The notes: generated by a model not told the origin, from the letters alone. 64,000 nt of DNA from Bufo bufo (GCF_905171765.1 NC_053394.1:162409183-162473182); one strand, 5' to 3'; shown: positions 32,701 through 41,801, numbered from the stretch's first letter. A program made the numbers and translations.

Positions 32701-35700
32701 TTTGGGGCACAGGTAGGATTACATGTACATTATGACTCATAATACAAATTATGTATATGTGGTAGACAAAAAAAGGCAATTTTATAATCCATATAGAAGT
32801 TGGTCTACTTTTTACACTTTATACTTTTGTTAGAAGAGTCCTCCATAAAATAAGTTGACCCCAGTTTTTCCCACTGCTTGGATCCCCAGCTTTTAGTGGA
32901 TTGCCCTTGTTACATAGAGATATGATAGGTCTTCCACTGAGAGACATGCTCTTCATAGAAGCTCTCTGTTTTGTCTAACTGATATATGTCTTCCTTGTTA
33001 TGGTGTTTTATAAACCAGACAACTTTAACCCCTTCTTAACCACTCACTGTAAATTTATGGCTGAGTCAAGTCTTTAAAGATTACACCCATTTGTAAGCAC
33101 AGCGGGCACCATAGATGCCGGGTTTCTGCTGTTTTAAACAGTAGAGACCCGGGGCTAATGTCTGATTGGCGATAACTCAGATCGTAGACATTTAACCCCT
33201 CATATGCCATGGTTAAATGTGACCATGGCATCTGAGAGCTAAGAAACCCAGGAGCGCGCATTCCCCTTAGTAGTGATAGGTCTAAGCCTGTACACGGTTT
33301 CCAGGCCTATTACTGGTGTATTCCAATGCAGGTCGGCAGCACTGCATTGACATATACTAAATAGAAATGGCAATTTGATGATTCCTTGTTATTTGGTCCT
33401 TGGGGACCTAAAAAAAAAAGGGGGGGGGGGGAGTATAAAATAACAATAATTAAAAATAAAACTTCAAACCACCCCCTTCTCCAGAATAAAAATAAACATC
33501 ATAGGCATTGCCATGTCCAAAATCATCCATATTATTAAAATTTAAAAATATTTATCCCATATGGTGAACAGCGTAACAGAAAAAAAAATCAAAATGGTCG
33601 ATTTGCTATTTGAATAAAAAGGGATCAAAAAAGTCATACACACTGCAAAATGGTATCAGTAAAAACTACTGGTCATCCTGCAAAAGAAATATCGGGGTCA
33701 GAATATGGCCTTTTAAAAGAAAAAAAAAATATTTTTTTCTAAAGTTTCAATTTTTTTTTCAGTATCAAAACACAAGAAAAACTATACACACGTGGTATCG
33801 CTGTAATTGTATTGACCTATAGAATGAAGGGCACAGGTCAGATTTACCACATAGGGAACGCTGTAAAAATGAAGAAAAAGTTATGGCTCTGGGAATGCAG
33901 AGAGTGAAAATTGAAAATGCAAAAAAAACCTTCTGGGCAAAAAGGGTTAAAGGAGATGTCAATGTAATCCTGAGGATTGGAGCATGACACAGGCCCTGCA
34001 CTAGACATAGAGTGTTCCTTTAAACATCTTTACAAACTCTTACCATATAGTTGGTGAGTTCTTTAGAAAAGGGACAAGTATTGCTCACAGGTAAGTGCAG
34101 GCTCCTGACTACAGTGTCCCCTCTACTGCCCTTATGGTTGCCCTCAAAGTAGCAAAACATGAAATGGAAAGTAGATCACTTACTCCTCATTTTTATATGC
34201 TGGGAGATCTCAATCAATTCCATTTCGGTTGGCATATATCCCATCGTCCTCATGCACTCGCCCAGTTCTTTGTACCCAATGAATCCATCTTGATCAGCGT
34301 CAAACTCTAAAAAGGCTGCATGTAATTCTGTAAAGAGGCATTCAAGTATCAGAACAGAGGAGATAAAGTAAAATTCATGAATTAAATTCAAGATATATGA
34401 AGACAACTTTTGGAACCACCGCTGGTCAGCTTCACCAAGGCAAAGCCCCCACTGCCCATACTCAAATGGGACAGAATAGGTCTGGCACAGAGGAAGTCAC
34501 TCTTACTTAGTATCTGTCTGCTTCACTTATTAGAGTGGTTCGCAAACAGGTCATCCCTTCTCTATGACCTCCATGTGCCTAGTGGCCAGTGTGAGAACAG
34601 GATAGTTAATAACCAGGGGTGCACCACCAATGAGGCCAGGTGAGGCGATCGCCTCAGGAAGAACCAGGGAGGGGAAAGTGGGGGGGCAGCAGAAGGGCCA
34701 TGGGCAATGAGTGCTTTCATTGTGGCAAAGGGGTTAGGTTAAGAAATTGGCATGGGGGGGCGCTGTCTTAGTTTTCGCCTCAGGCAGCAGAAAGGCTAGG
34801 TGCACCCCTGCTAATAACTAACTGATTGCTGGGGTCTGACCTCACTGATCCTCAGTATGGGAGTCCCATGTCCCCGACCGTCCTGATGAAGCATGCGCCA
34901 TGCTGCTTCATTCATTCACTATAGTACTGCCGGAGATTGCTGACTACAGCAATCAGACCCCTACCGATTAGTTAGCTATACACTACTATGTCGATAAGGG
35001 ATGAAGTTAATACTTGGCACAACCCCTTTGTAGGATAGGCCATTAATGCTTCACCATTGAGCACTTGATCTCAGGGCCTCCCCTGAACAGCACAAGGAAG
35101 TAAATGGGACAAGGAGTCATCTTCATTTTGCTGTTTGGTGGTGTTCTCAAAGGTACTTGTTAAAGTATCAGAATGAGATACCATGGTATAAACTAACTTG
35201 TTTGGCTATTTTCATATCCGCAATGTAACTATAAGGCCTCATCACACGACCGTTGTTGTGGTCCGCATCCGAGCCGCATTTTTTGCGGCTCGGGTGTGGA
35301 CCCATTCACTTCAATGGTTCCACAAAAGATGCGGAAAGCACTCTGTGTGCTGTCCGTATCCGTTGCTCCGTTCCGTCGCCCCGCAAAAAAAAATATAGCA
35401 TGTCCTATTCTTGTCCGTTTTGCCTACAAGAATAGGCATTTCTACAATGGGCGGTTCCTTTCTGCATATTGCGGAAGGCACATGGGCGGCTTCTGTTTTT
35501 TGCGGATCCGCGGTTTGCGGACAGCAAAAAACGAAATGGTCGTGTGCATGAGGCCTTACTCAGTGTAAAGTGCCAGAATAAAGTAGGCCTATACTCTGAA
35601 GAACATATCCAAAATAAGTGTTTTGTGTGAGTTTAAAGGGCTTGTCCAGAATCCACTTAAAAGGAACCTCTCATGTTAAACTGACCTGAAGGCAGAAGTT

Positions 35701-38170
35701 TTACTGAATCTTTTCCCATAAAACTATATATCAATCTGCTCAGCTTATCCTGCTCTATAACAGGCTGCCTGCAGCTTACATTGCATTTTCATGGTGACAG
35801 GTTCCCTTTAAATGAGTATGAGTCGCAAAACCATGGACAGCCTATGAAGAAAAGTGGCATTGTTTCTAAAAAAAAAAAAGCAGAGCTTTTTTGTAATCCC
35901 GGCCAATTCCTGTAAAGTTACTGAACCTGAAAGGGCTTATTTAAACCCTTGTAAAAGACATTTACTTGTTTCCAATTTCATAAATCAAAGCAGAAGCAAA
36001 GATTAAAAAATGTTTTTTTAATGTAATTTCTAAATATAATGTCTTGACCTCTGATTTCCTACTTATCAAGCATCACAGTATTAAGCAAATACAGAGAATC
36101 ACAAGAGGACACTCCGGGGTTACATAACAAGTTACTCCTAAGCTTCTCAAGCACAGACTCACCATCCATCTCTTCCGGGGCCAAATCCCTCTCCTACATG
36201 GTAGAAATAATGGAGACCATTAGAGACTGCTTGAGTATAGCATGTTGCATATTCTAGCATTAGATACAGCACATTGGTTGAAATCTCGCTCATGAGGGCA
36301 CCTCATAGTCTCTTTATAGCATGTCAAAGCTGCAATATCACACACGATCTATGGACTACAGGGGCACTGTTCCTGGAAAAATCATGCAAACCCTTTTTAT
36401 GCCTAAACTAAGGAGGGTTGATTTATTCTTCATGGACTGGAGGAACACAGAAATAAATCTGGAGAAAAAAAAGTTACTAGTGGCACATATATGACCATTG
36501 AAGAACCAATTAGCCTTCAAATCAGAGAAGCAATAAATCGCACCTAAATAGAAATGTGACATTGAAGGTTTTAGGCTCTGTTCACACTTTAGTCATGGTA
36601 GGGCCATCATTACCGAAGCCATGTTAGTGATGATGGGTTGTATTGAATAATCATGGGTCCGTCAAGTTTCTGTCTTTTTTTTAACTCACTACATGCTGTT
36701 ATGGCCACCAATAAGCAACGTGAGCCTTACAAAAAAGACCCTTAGGCTGGGTTCACACTTGAGCGTTTTACAGCGCGTTCAAACGCGCTGTAAAATGCTC
36801 AACACATGAAAACCAATGCTTCCCTATGGCCCTGGTTCTCACTTGAGCATTTTACAGCGCGTTTGAACGCGCTGAAAAACGCCCTACGCTCAAACAAGTT
36901 CTTGAGCTTCTTTGGGGCGTTTTGACGCGCGTTTGTGGCCATAGGACACTGCAGTCAATCACACAAACGCGCGTCAAACGCGCGTTTACTATTGCAAAAA
37001 ACGCGCATAAAAACGCGCGACAAAAACGTGCGTTAAACGCGCATATCAAATACGCTCAGGTCTGAACCCAGCCTTAGATAAACTGAAAATAGTAAAAGAC
37101 TGCTTGACTTTGTGAGTTGTCTCACCATAGACACTGGTGGCTTATTGACAGAAAGATGTGGTGGTGGCACAAGGAAAATGCCATGTTTTGAGTTATCCCC
37201 ATGGTAAATGACTATTATAGCCTGACCATACTCTCTCTGAAGAAAGCTGAGTGGAACCAATAGTGTATTGTTTTAGTGTTTAGTGGCGGTCACCAATGTC
37301 TATCCTTAGATTGTGGTGCCAGATATTGAGAGGAGTCCTGGAGACCAGAGATACCTCTATGGTGTGTACATGGTAATTTCAGACAACCTTATTGTGGGGA
37401 ACAGTAGGATCTGAGTTTGCGTATATTAGTACAGGACAAATATTTGTATATAAACACCATTTTAATGAGTCCTATAGATGATGATAATTGTTAAAGGGGC
37501 TGTCCAGCCTTTACTAAGTGAAGGCCTACCCCTAGGATAAGCCATCACTAGCTGATTTGCGGGGTCCCACATCCCCGCCAATCACATGTTCAGGTGTACT
37601 TTTATCGCCGGAAGTTGGTGTCAGAACTACACAGTTCCGGTAAACTTGTAGTGGCCTATCCTAAGGTTAGACCATCAGTAACGATCATACAACCCATTAC
37701 GAGACGTGAAGGGAACGTCAGCAACAGACAAATGATACATATATGACATACATTGCACATCCTGTAATACTTTGTCCCATCAGCGGTCTCAGTGGCCATC
37801 GGTCGCTATCATTAAAGGTCCTATTAAATACTGGACATCTTATTCCAGTACTGTACATGAAGACACTCAGTCCACCTACCTTGCTGAAAAGTGAATTCAG
37901 GAATGGAGAATACGTCTTAGTTGTGATGCTCTGGGCGTCGCTTACTCTCTTGCCTTTGTGGTGACCTTTACTATTTGTATTGTGTCTGTCATCGTGGCCA
38001 TGGTGTGGGCTCTTCCTCTGATGACCTCCCCCTGTTACAGCCTTTTGGTCTCCTTCGTGATGACCGGCTTTTGCGTCCTTTTTGCCACTGGCCGCTTCTC
38101 CACTTTTGCTTCTTTCCCCAGTGTGGCTTTTTGGGGTGCTAGATGTCTTAGTTCCAGTGTTGTGAGACAT
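26702..38170 (-). CDS. cabp4: CABP4, calcium-binding protein 4 (complete, six exons)
   Basis: Coding exons on the minus strand: 38170-37880, 36193-36163, 34327-34184, 30357-30248, 29028-28881, 26730-26702; 753 nt, 250 residues, GT-AG introns, consistent phases. Residues 1-97 are a His/Lys/Ser-rich low-complexity head ending [12 protein letters not shown]; then [13 protein letters not shown]1 loop 117-128 ([12 protein letters not shown], canonical); EF2 degenerate (around [12 protein letters not shown]); EF3 loop 194-205 ([12 protein letters not shown]); EF4 loop 231-242 ([12 protein letters not shown]); tail FVMMLSSR. The [17 protein letters not shown] linker marks the CaBP family; SQHIKMRMGGRVDFE, the absence of an N-terminal myristoylation Gly and the TYxPxLN head favour CABP4 over CABP1, 2 or 5. 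In mammals CABP4 binds the CaV1.4 channel in photoreceptor terminals and shifts its activation. Converges with TMEM134. Confidence 0.93.
26764..27048. other. CABP4 intron 5, repeat fragments
   Basis: Contains a fragment (about 26890-26945) of a frog repeat with CCATGGACAAGAGGGGCACTG and a G-run at 26953-26968. No exon. Confidence 0.45.
27049..27432. repeat. Foldback repeat of the 'GGGAACCTGTCA' type
   Basis: Starts AAAGGGAACCTGTCATCC and ends GTGACGGGTTCCCTTTAA. Inner arms GTAGGCGGTCCTATG and CATTGATAGGACCGCC-like sequences face each other around 27225. Copies of this family also lie at 35662-35812 and 39256-39645. Confidence 0.78.
27433..28149. other. CABP4 intron 5, nothing recognised
   Basis: No exon, no clear repeat ends. 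AT-rich, with one short A-run at 27965-27974. Confidence 0.4.
27582..27587 (+). terminator. AATAAA downstream of TMEM134
   Basis: A canonical hexamer 1.25 kb after the TMEM134 stop, within CABP4 intron 5. It could serve a long TMEM134 transcript or be chance. Confidence 0.25.
28150..28474. mobile_element. Inverted-repeat MITE (CATTCACACG type)
   Basis: Left end GGACCCCATTCACACGAACAT; right end CATATGCATGAGCCC followed by TTA. It shares inner sequence (CCGCATCCGATTCATTTCAATGG, ATAGAACATGTCCTATTCTTG) with the Harbinger-like MITEs at 12725 and 35235. The left duplication is not intact. Confidence 0.6.
28881..29028 (-). CDS. cabp4: CABP4 exon 5 (EF-hands 3 and 4)
   Basis: Acceptor TTGTCTGCCAG, donor GATGGTGAGT on the minus strand; 148 nt. 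It encodes the canonical EF3 loop from its first Asp and EF4 up to its eleventh residue. The 148-nt length, beginning in phase 0, fits what I recall of the CaBP family. Confidence 0.95.
29432..29921. mobile_element. hAT MITE with a second MITE nested inside
   Basis: Ends TAGGGATGAGCGAATCG and CGATTCGCTCATCCCTA, flanked by identical octamers GCCATAAT (29424-29431, 29922-29929). The 8-bp duplication and TARNG-type terminus are hAT marks. Interrupted by the element at 29497-29726. Confidence 0.92.
29497..29726. mobile_element. Nested MITE (GGGTCCATTCACAC type)
   Basis: Ends GGGTCCATTCACACATCC and GGACGTGTGAATGGAGCC, flanked by TAA on both sides (29494-29496, 29727-29729). It lies within the hAT MITE and so is the younger insertion. 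Confidence 0.85.
30004..30171. mobile_element. Short MITE (GCCTCATTCACACATC type)
   Basis: GCCTCATTCACACATCAGTG faces CACTGATGTGTGAATGAGG. TAA stands at the left (30001-30003); the right flank has decayed. The interior is near-palindromic around CCAAAACCAGG and CCTGGTTTTGG. Confidence 0.75.
30248..30357 (-). CDS. cabp4: CABP4 exon 4 (EF-hand 2 to linker)
   Basis: Acceptor CTGCATAG, donor AGAAGTGAGG on the minus strand; 110 nt. It encodes [36 protein letters not shown]. The EF2 loop lacks the usual acidic spacing, as in all CaBPs. Confidence 0.95.
30358..30889. other. CABP4 intron 3, nothing recognised
   Basis: No exon or clear mobile-element ends. T-rich from about 30655. Confidence 0.4.
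30890..31240. repeat. Dispersed repeat with 'CCGATCAGCTGTTTGA' core, two partial copies
   Basis: The first part (30890-31015) has AAAGGGGTTTTCTGAGATTCC and GGGGGTCTGACACC; the second (about 31020-31240) begins in the middle of the same family and ends AAAGGGGTTGTCC. They appear to be head-to-head fragments. Confidence 0.55.
31502..31743. mobile_element. MITE (GGCCTCATTCAGATGG type)
   Basis: Ends GGCCTCATTCAGATGGC and CCGTCTGAATGGGCCC, flanked by TTA on both sides (31499-31501, 31744-31746). It shares the CTATTCTAGCAGACAAGAATAG-type hairpin with other members. Confidence 0.83.
31795..32160 (+). pseudogene. Tc1/mariner transposase remnant
   Basis: A short coding relic, [11 protein letters not shown] (near 31888-31920), is the second catalytic Asp block of Tc1 transposases. 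It is followed by a decayed tail and a TIR-like GGGGTTGAATACTTTTTGTAA at about 32134. The preceding coding part and the catalytic Glu block are missing or too decayed. Confidence 0.6.
32161..33024. other. CABP4 intron sequence, no gene
   Basis: Contains a C/A low-complexity run at 32506-32532 and otherwise unassigned AT-rich sequence. Confidence 0.4.
33029..33946. mobile_element. TTAA-flanked non-autonomous element
   Basis: TTAA at 33025-33028 and 33947-33950. Ends CCCCTTCTTAACCAC and the inverse of CCCTTTTTGCCCAGAAGG. The interior has a GC-rich hairpin (AACAGTAGAGACCCGGGG) and AT-rich parts like those of 40233-41484 (CATATGGTGAACAGCGTAACAG, TGGTATCGCTGTAATTG). No transposase. Confidence 0.6.
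34184..34327 (-). CDS. cabp4: CABP4 exon 3 (EF-hand 1)
   Basis: Acceptor GCCTCTTTACAG, donor AGGAGTAAGT on the minus strand; 144 nt. It encodes LHAAFLEF, the canonical EF1 loop and the hallmark [19 protein letters not shown]. The closing A joins TG of exon 4 to make Met. Confidence 0.95.
34614..34810. mobile_element. hAT MITE (CAGGGGTGCACC ends)
   Basis: CAGGGGTGCACCACC and GGTGCACCCCTG are inverted. The flanking octamers TTAATAAC and CTAATAAC match at seven positions. The interior contains GGCGATCGCCTC..CGCCTCAGGCAG. Confidence 0.85.
34819..35234. repeat. Dispersed-repeat fragment and flanking intron
   Basis: 34819-35045 contains GGGGTCTGACCTCACTGATC and CATGCGCCATGCTGC, part of the CCGATCAG-type family. 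The remainder to 35234 is unassigned. Confidence 0.45.
35235..35555. mobile_element. Harbinger-like MITE (GGCCTCATNCACACGACCG)
   Basis: Clear sister of 12725-13051: same inner blocks GGCTCGGGTGTGGACCCATT, CCTATTCTTGTCCGTTTTG and CATGGGCGGCTTC. The flanks are TAA (left) and TTA (right). Confidence 0.82.
35662..35812. repeat. Short copy of the 'AACCTGTCA' foldback family
   Basis: AAAAGGAACCTCTCATG at the left and GTGACAGGTTCCCTTTAA at the right; shares CTATATATCAATCTGCTCAGC with 27330-27370. Confidence 0.7.
35816..36162. other. CABP4 intron 2 (minus-strand order), nothing recognised
   Basis: No exon or repeat ends. A-run at 35869-35879. Confidence 0.4.
36163..36193 (-). CDS. cabp4: CABP4 exon 2 (31 nt)
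   Basis: Minus strand: acceptor TACCATGTAG, donor GATGGTGAGT. It encodes [10 protein letters not shown] plus the first base of Glu. Human CABP4 has a comparable RELGPEELDE stretch just before EF1. Too short for open-frame detection but supported by both phases. Confidence 0.9.
36574..36726. mobile_element. Possible MITE (GGCTCTGTTCACAC type)
   Basis: TTA (36571-36573) then GGCTCTGTTCACAC; the right end GTGAGCC is followed by TTA (36727-36729). The inverted repeat is weak. Confidence 0.4.
36745..37073. mobile_element. MITE with GCGCGTTT palindromes (TTA duplication)
   Basis: Ends GGCTGGGTTCACACTTGAGCG and CGCTCAGGTCTGAACCCAGCC, flanked by TTA (36742-36744, 37074-37076). The interior repeats GCGCGTTYAAACGCGC palindromes. 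Intron 1 of CABP4. Confidence 0.85.
37490..37690. repeat. Dispersed repeat ('AAAGGGGCTGTCC' type)
   Basis: AAAGGGGCTGTCCAGCC at the left and GTGGCCTATCCTAAGG near the right; central GGGTCCCACATCCCCGCCAATC. The family is scattered through the window. Confidence 0.6.
37880..38170 (-). CDS. cabp4: CABP4 exon 1 (start codon, low-complexity head)
   Basis: ATG at 38170 on the minus strand; 97 codons to the donor AAGGTAGGT. The head is rich in His, Lys, Gly and Ser (for example [19 protein letters not shown]), unlike mammalian heads in detail but similar in character, and ends [12 protein letters not shown], which aligns with TYGPLLNRVFGK of human CABP4. No in-frame ATG further upstream was chosen because this start gives a clean exon. 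Confidence 0.88.
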
Positions 38171-38345
38171 AAGATGGTTTCAGATGGACTGTTAGTAGCT
38201 TACTGACAGAGTGTTGTTCGGACCAGTAAAGCACACAAAGGATTACCAGTAATCTAATAACATCAACTTGTTCTGAGCCATGTAAAAGAGTTTAAAGAGA
38301 TTAGCGATGGGACATGTGACCAGCACCTTACTCTTCCTATATATA
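38171..38345 (-). promoter_or_regulatory. cabp4: Candidate CABP4 5' flank: TATA-like box and CRX-type site
   Basis: On the minus strand, TATATATA lies at about 38337-38345 and a TAATCC motif at 38240-38245, 70-75 bases before the ATG. TAATCC is the core bound by CRX/OTX, which drive many photoreceptor genes. The transcription start is not shown by the sequence; the motif could fall in the 5' UTR. Confidence 0.35.
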
Positions 38346-38454
38346 ACATACAGAACATATCCATAGCCAGTCTGCATTGCTAGATTCCAATACTGTACTA
38401 CAGTTTATCTTAATATACAGTTGAAAGAAAATTTTGTAATTACTTAAAAGAGTT

Positions 38455-39230
38455 ATGCAGCAAAATATATTTATGACTTATCCTCTGGTACCCCCACCGA
38501 CCAGCTCTTAGAAGAGGCCTTGAGTGCCGCAGCCTGTTCCTAGGCTATGTGACATCACTGTACATTTTTCACATGGCCTAGTTGCAGCTCAGCCCCAGTC
38601 ATTGGGGCTAAGCTGCAATACCAAGCACAGCCACTATACGATGTATGACGCTGTCCTTGGAAAGCTGCTGGGAGCCAGCATCGCTCACCAGGGCTCTGGT
38701 GAAGGCAGTAGCTCCCTGAAACAGCTGATCAGCAGGGGTGCTGGGACTTGGATCCCTGCTAATGTGATAATGATGACTAGTGTTGAGCGAAGTGAGCTTC
38801 AGATGATTCATCCGAAGTCGCTTCGTTCAAAACTTTGGAATAATACTGTACGGAGATCCGTCTCCATACAGTATTAGAATGTATGGGCCCCGATGAGCCG
38901 AAGTAAGCTATTGGTAAAGTCGTGCGTAACTTCGTTGAATAACTTCAGTTGTTGATTTTTAAAGTGGAAAACCATTTTGAATTTGAAACCAAACTTGGGT
39001 TCTGTTCCGACTAGTACCTCGGAAACCGAAGCCGAAGTCACTCGCGACTTCGCAAATAACTTACTTCGTCTTATTGGAACCTATATATTCTAATACTGTA
39101 TGGAGATGGATCTCCATACAGTATTATTCCGAAGTTTTGAACGAAGCAACTTCGCATGAAGCGTCCGAAGCTTGCTTTGCTCAACACTTATGATGACTTA
39201 TCCTGAGTTATCATTTTATCATTATCTTTT
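38455..39230. repeat. Dispersed repeat copy split by a hAT MITE
   Basis: GTTATGCAGCAAAATATA..CCACCGACCAGCTC to GATAATGATGAC, interrupted at 38778-39189, then GACTTATCCTGAG. The same family as 11515-11905, whose uninterrupted copy has TCTGATAATGACTTATCC. Confidence 0.7.
38778..39189. mobile_element. hAT MITE (TAGTGTTGAGCG ends)
   Basis: TAGTGTTGAGCGAAG at the left, CTTTGCTCAACACTT at the right, flanked by identical octamers ATGATGAC (38770-38777, 39190-39197). Inner arms include ATACTGTACGGAGATCC and GGATCTCCATACAGTAT. Same terminal type as the start of the large hAT at 44881. Confidence 0.92.
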
Positions 39231-39255
39231 CCAGAATAATGACCTTAAGAGTCCT

Positions 39256-39645
39256 GACCTTAAAAAGGACCTGTCACCAAAAAATGCAAAGCAATCTGAC
39301 AGCACCATGTATAGAGTAGAAGAAGCCGAGCGCATTGATATACATTTTTGTTAGAAAAGATTCAGTAAAACCTGTAATTTATACATTTATATCTCTTCTT
39401 TTTCTACCTTCTGTGAACAGCATTCGCACAGGGAGGAGGGGTTATCAGTGACTGTGTATAAGTGTGCATAGAAAGATAGCTGTCAGTCACTGATAACCCC
39501 TCGTCCCTGTACCGATGGCGCTTCACAGGGCTTCAGATGGAAATAGAAAAAAAAATTACAAGTTTTACTGAATATTTTCCCACAAAAATATATTTCAGTC
39601 TGCTCAGCGACTCCTGCTCTGTAACATGGAGCTTTCAGATTGCGC
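39256..39645. repeat. Foldback repeat of the 'GGACCTGTCACC' type
   Basis: AAAAGGACCTGTCACCAAAA at the left. Facing arms contain CAGTCACTGATAACCCC and GGGGTTATCAGTGACTG around 39450. Right end decayed. Confidence 0.7.
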
Positions 39646-39811
39646 CATCGCCATTCCTCGTCATTGTGCCCACTGCATACAATGGAATGCAATTCATTTT
39701 GAAGTTATTTGTAACAAATCAAATTTCTTGTCAAAGTTCGTCGAAGCAGCCGAATCAAGTTTTTGAAAACTTCACTCATCACTAGTGGCAAACTCTGCTC
39801 CTTTGACTGGA

Positions 39812-39960
39812 CCACATGGCATTATAATAATTTATACTGCTGTGTGTCTCTGCTCGACATCATTTGTAACAATTTGTACTCCCATAATGCCATTAGTACA
39901 AATCATTACAATTGATGTCGGGCAGAGACACACAATATTATAAATCATTATAATGCCATA
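39812..39960. repeat. Inverted repeat
   Basis: GTGTGTCTCTGCTCGACATC faces GATGTCGGGCAGAGACACAC; ATTATAATAATTTATA flanks both. Small decayed foldback element. Confidence 0.75.
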
Positions 39961-40039
39961 ATGCCAGAGTTCACTACGGGAATTCATGCCCCCCACAGAA
40001 TGTGTTTCACGCAGTAAACACATTTGTCTGAAACTCGAG

Positions 40040-40150
40040 TGTTCATCATAATCCTATTGAGACGCTATGGCACAACCTGAAAAGGACTTTGCATGCAAGG
40101 CATCCCAGAAATATTGATGAACTAAAACACTTTTGCAGGGAGGAATGACT
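40040..40150 (+). pseudogene. Tc1 transposase remnant (catalytic Glu block)
   Basis: Encodes NPIETLWHNLKRTLHARHP followed by RNIDELKHFCREE; the NPIE Glu is the third catalytic residue of Tc1/mariner enzymes. Only this C-terminal scrap survives. Confidence 0.72.
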
Positions 40151-40232
40151 CAGAATTTCTCCTTAACATTGTACTTATTTGCAGCTACAGGAAACAGGTG
40201 ATAGCTGTTAAAGGGGATCTGCAGACTATTAA

Positions 40233-41484
40233 CCTGTTCGCCACAGCGCAACACATGGGCAAACACGGCTTCAGCTTGTGCGTGCAGCAGGCATCATGGC
40301 CGGTGGGTCTCCGCTGTTTCAAACAGCAGAGACCCACGGCTAATGACCGCGACTGGCAATAATGCCGATCGTGGTCATTAAAGCTTTTAGATGCCGTGAT
40401 CAAGTGAGATCATGGCATCTATAAGGTGAAAAGCGCAAGCTTCCTGGCTTCTTACCGGCATCCTGTGCAGCCAATGAGGATGTCGGTAATTTAATTCAAT
40501 ACCCTTGGAAACCTAACGGATCACATTAAGGGTATTGAAGCTGCAATTCTTATTATTTATTAACATAAGAAATTAACAATTTATTTATTTTATGCACTTA
40601 TATAGCGCTACTATATTCCACAGCGCTTTACAGACATTAGCATCCAACTGTCTGCAATGGGGCTCACAATCTAAGTTCCCTATCAGTATGTCCTTGGAGT
40701 GTGGGAGGAAACTGGAGTACCCGGAGGAAACCTATGCACACGGGGAGAGCATACAAACTCTATGCAGATGATGTCCTTGGTTGGATTCAAACCTAGGCAC
40801 CAGTGCTAACCACTGAGCCACCGTGCTGCCCATATTCTTCACAAATAATGGGTCTAAAAGACCCATGATTGTTTAGAATTTTAAAGAAAAGGATTTTCCA
40901 GGCTCAAATGCGATGGCCAATTTGCCATTCTTTCATTGCTTCTCTTACCCCCAAAAAATGTAATAAAATGTCACACACACTCCAAAATGGTATCATTAAA
41001 AACTACAGATTGTTCCGCCAAAAATTAGTCCAGACACAGCTCAGTAGATATAAAAAAGTTATGGGGGTCAGCATATGGTGATGTAAAAAAAATATAAAAC
41101 ATTTTTTCAAAGTTTAAATTTATCTTTACACTATTTACACATAAAAAAAAGGGTATACATATGTGGTATCGTTGTAATCGTACTGACCCAGAATGAATGA
41201 AGGGCACAGGTCAGTTTTGCTGCAAAGGGAACGCTATGGGAACAAAACCAGTAAAACGGTGGAGGAATTGTGTTTTTTTTTTTCAATTCCACCCCATTTG
41301 GATTTTTTTTTTCCGCTTCCCAATACATTGTATGCCATATTAAATGGTGGCAGTAGAAATTACAATTTATCCCGCAAAAAATAAGCCCTAATACAGCTAT
41401 GTGAACAGAAAAATAAAAAAGTTATGGCTCAAGGAAGATTGGGAAGAAAAATGAAAACAAAAAAAACCTCCAGTATCTTAAGGG
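40233..41484. mobile_element. TTAA-flanked non-autonomous element with a nested SINE
   Basis: TTAA at 40229-40232 and 41485-41488; ends CCTGTTCGCCACAGCGC and the inverse of CCCTTAAGATACTGG. A GC-rich hairpin (TGCTGTTTC/AAACAGCAGAGACC) is followed by AT-rich sequence similar to 33029-33946. A SINE sits at 40580-40831. No transposase. Confidence 0.55.
40580..40831 (-). mobile_element. tRNA-derived SINE
   Basis: Minus strand: GGGCAGCACGGTGGCTCAGTG holds an A-box-like GTGGCTCAGTGGTTAGC, GGTTTGAATCC is a B box, and the body contains GTTTCCTCCGGGTACTCC, ending in the GCGCTATATAAGTGCATAAA tail with ATAAATAAAT repeats. The length of about 250 bp and box spacing fit a pol III tRNA-type SINE. Confidence 0.8.
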
Positions 41485-41488
41485 TTAA

Positions 41489-41617
41489 ATTCAAGGGTTC
41501 ACTTAATTTTTCTCCCTTCACTTTGGATGTTTATTCAATGTTCTCAATAAAGGAGTTGTATAACTGTTTTTGTGTTATACATTTAGTTAGGTTGTGTTTG
41601 ACTATAATTGTAACTTA
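41489..41617. repeat. Tc1-type remnant, first part
   Basis: Contains AAGGGTTCACTTAATTTTTCTC, like the terminal parts of Tc1 elements; interrupted by the MITE at 41618 and continued after 41804. Confidence 0.5.
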
Positions 41618-41801
41618 GGCTTTGTTCACATCACCGTTCGGCCTTTACGTTCTCCTGCCCCATTCAGAGACAGGAAAACGGAAAGGACGGATTCGGCAGA
41701 TAACTGAGCCAAACGGAGTCCATGGGTACCCATAGACTATAATGGGGGCCCCTAAACGGGGCAGGAGAATGGAAAGGCTGAACGGTGATGTGAACGAAGC
41801 C
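41618..41801. mobile_element. MITE (GGCTTTGTTCACATCACCG type)
   Basis: Ends GGCTTTGTTCACATCACCG and CGGTGATGTGAACGAAGCC, flanked by TTA (41615-41617, 41802-41804). Inner arms CCTTTACGTTCTCCTG/CAGGAGAATGGAAAGG. Inserted in a Tc1 remnant. Confidence 0.87.

Noticed and set aside
26702..38170. Assignment to CABP1, CABP2 or CABP5
   Set aside because: The SQHIKMRMGGRVDFE stretch, exon-1 ending, lack of an N-terminal Gly for myristoylation and TMEM134 neighbourhood favour CABP4.
38171..38206. Plus-strand frame 37958-38206 (82 codons)
   Set aside because: Antisense to CABP4 exon 1 and without support.
40580..40831. Possible tRNA gene
   Set aside because: A and B boxes are present, but the sequence does not fold as a tRNA and continues into a SINE body and tail.
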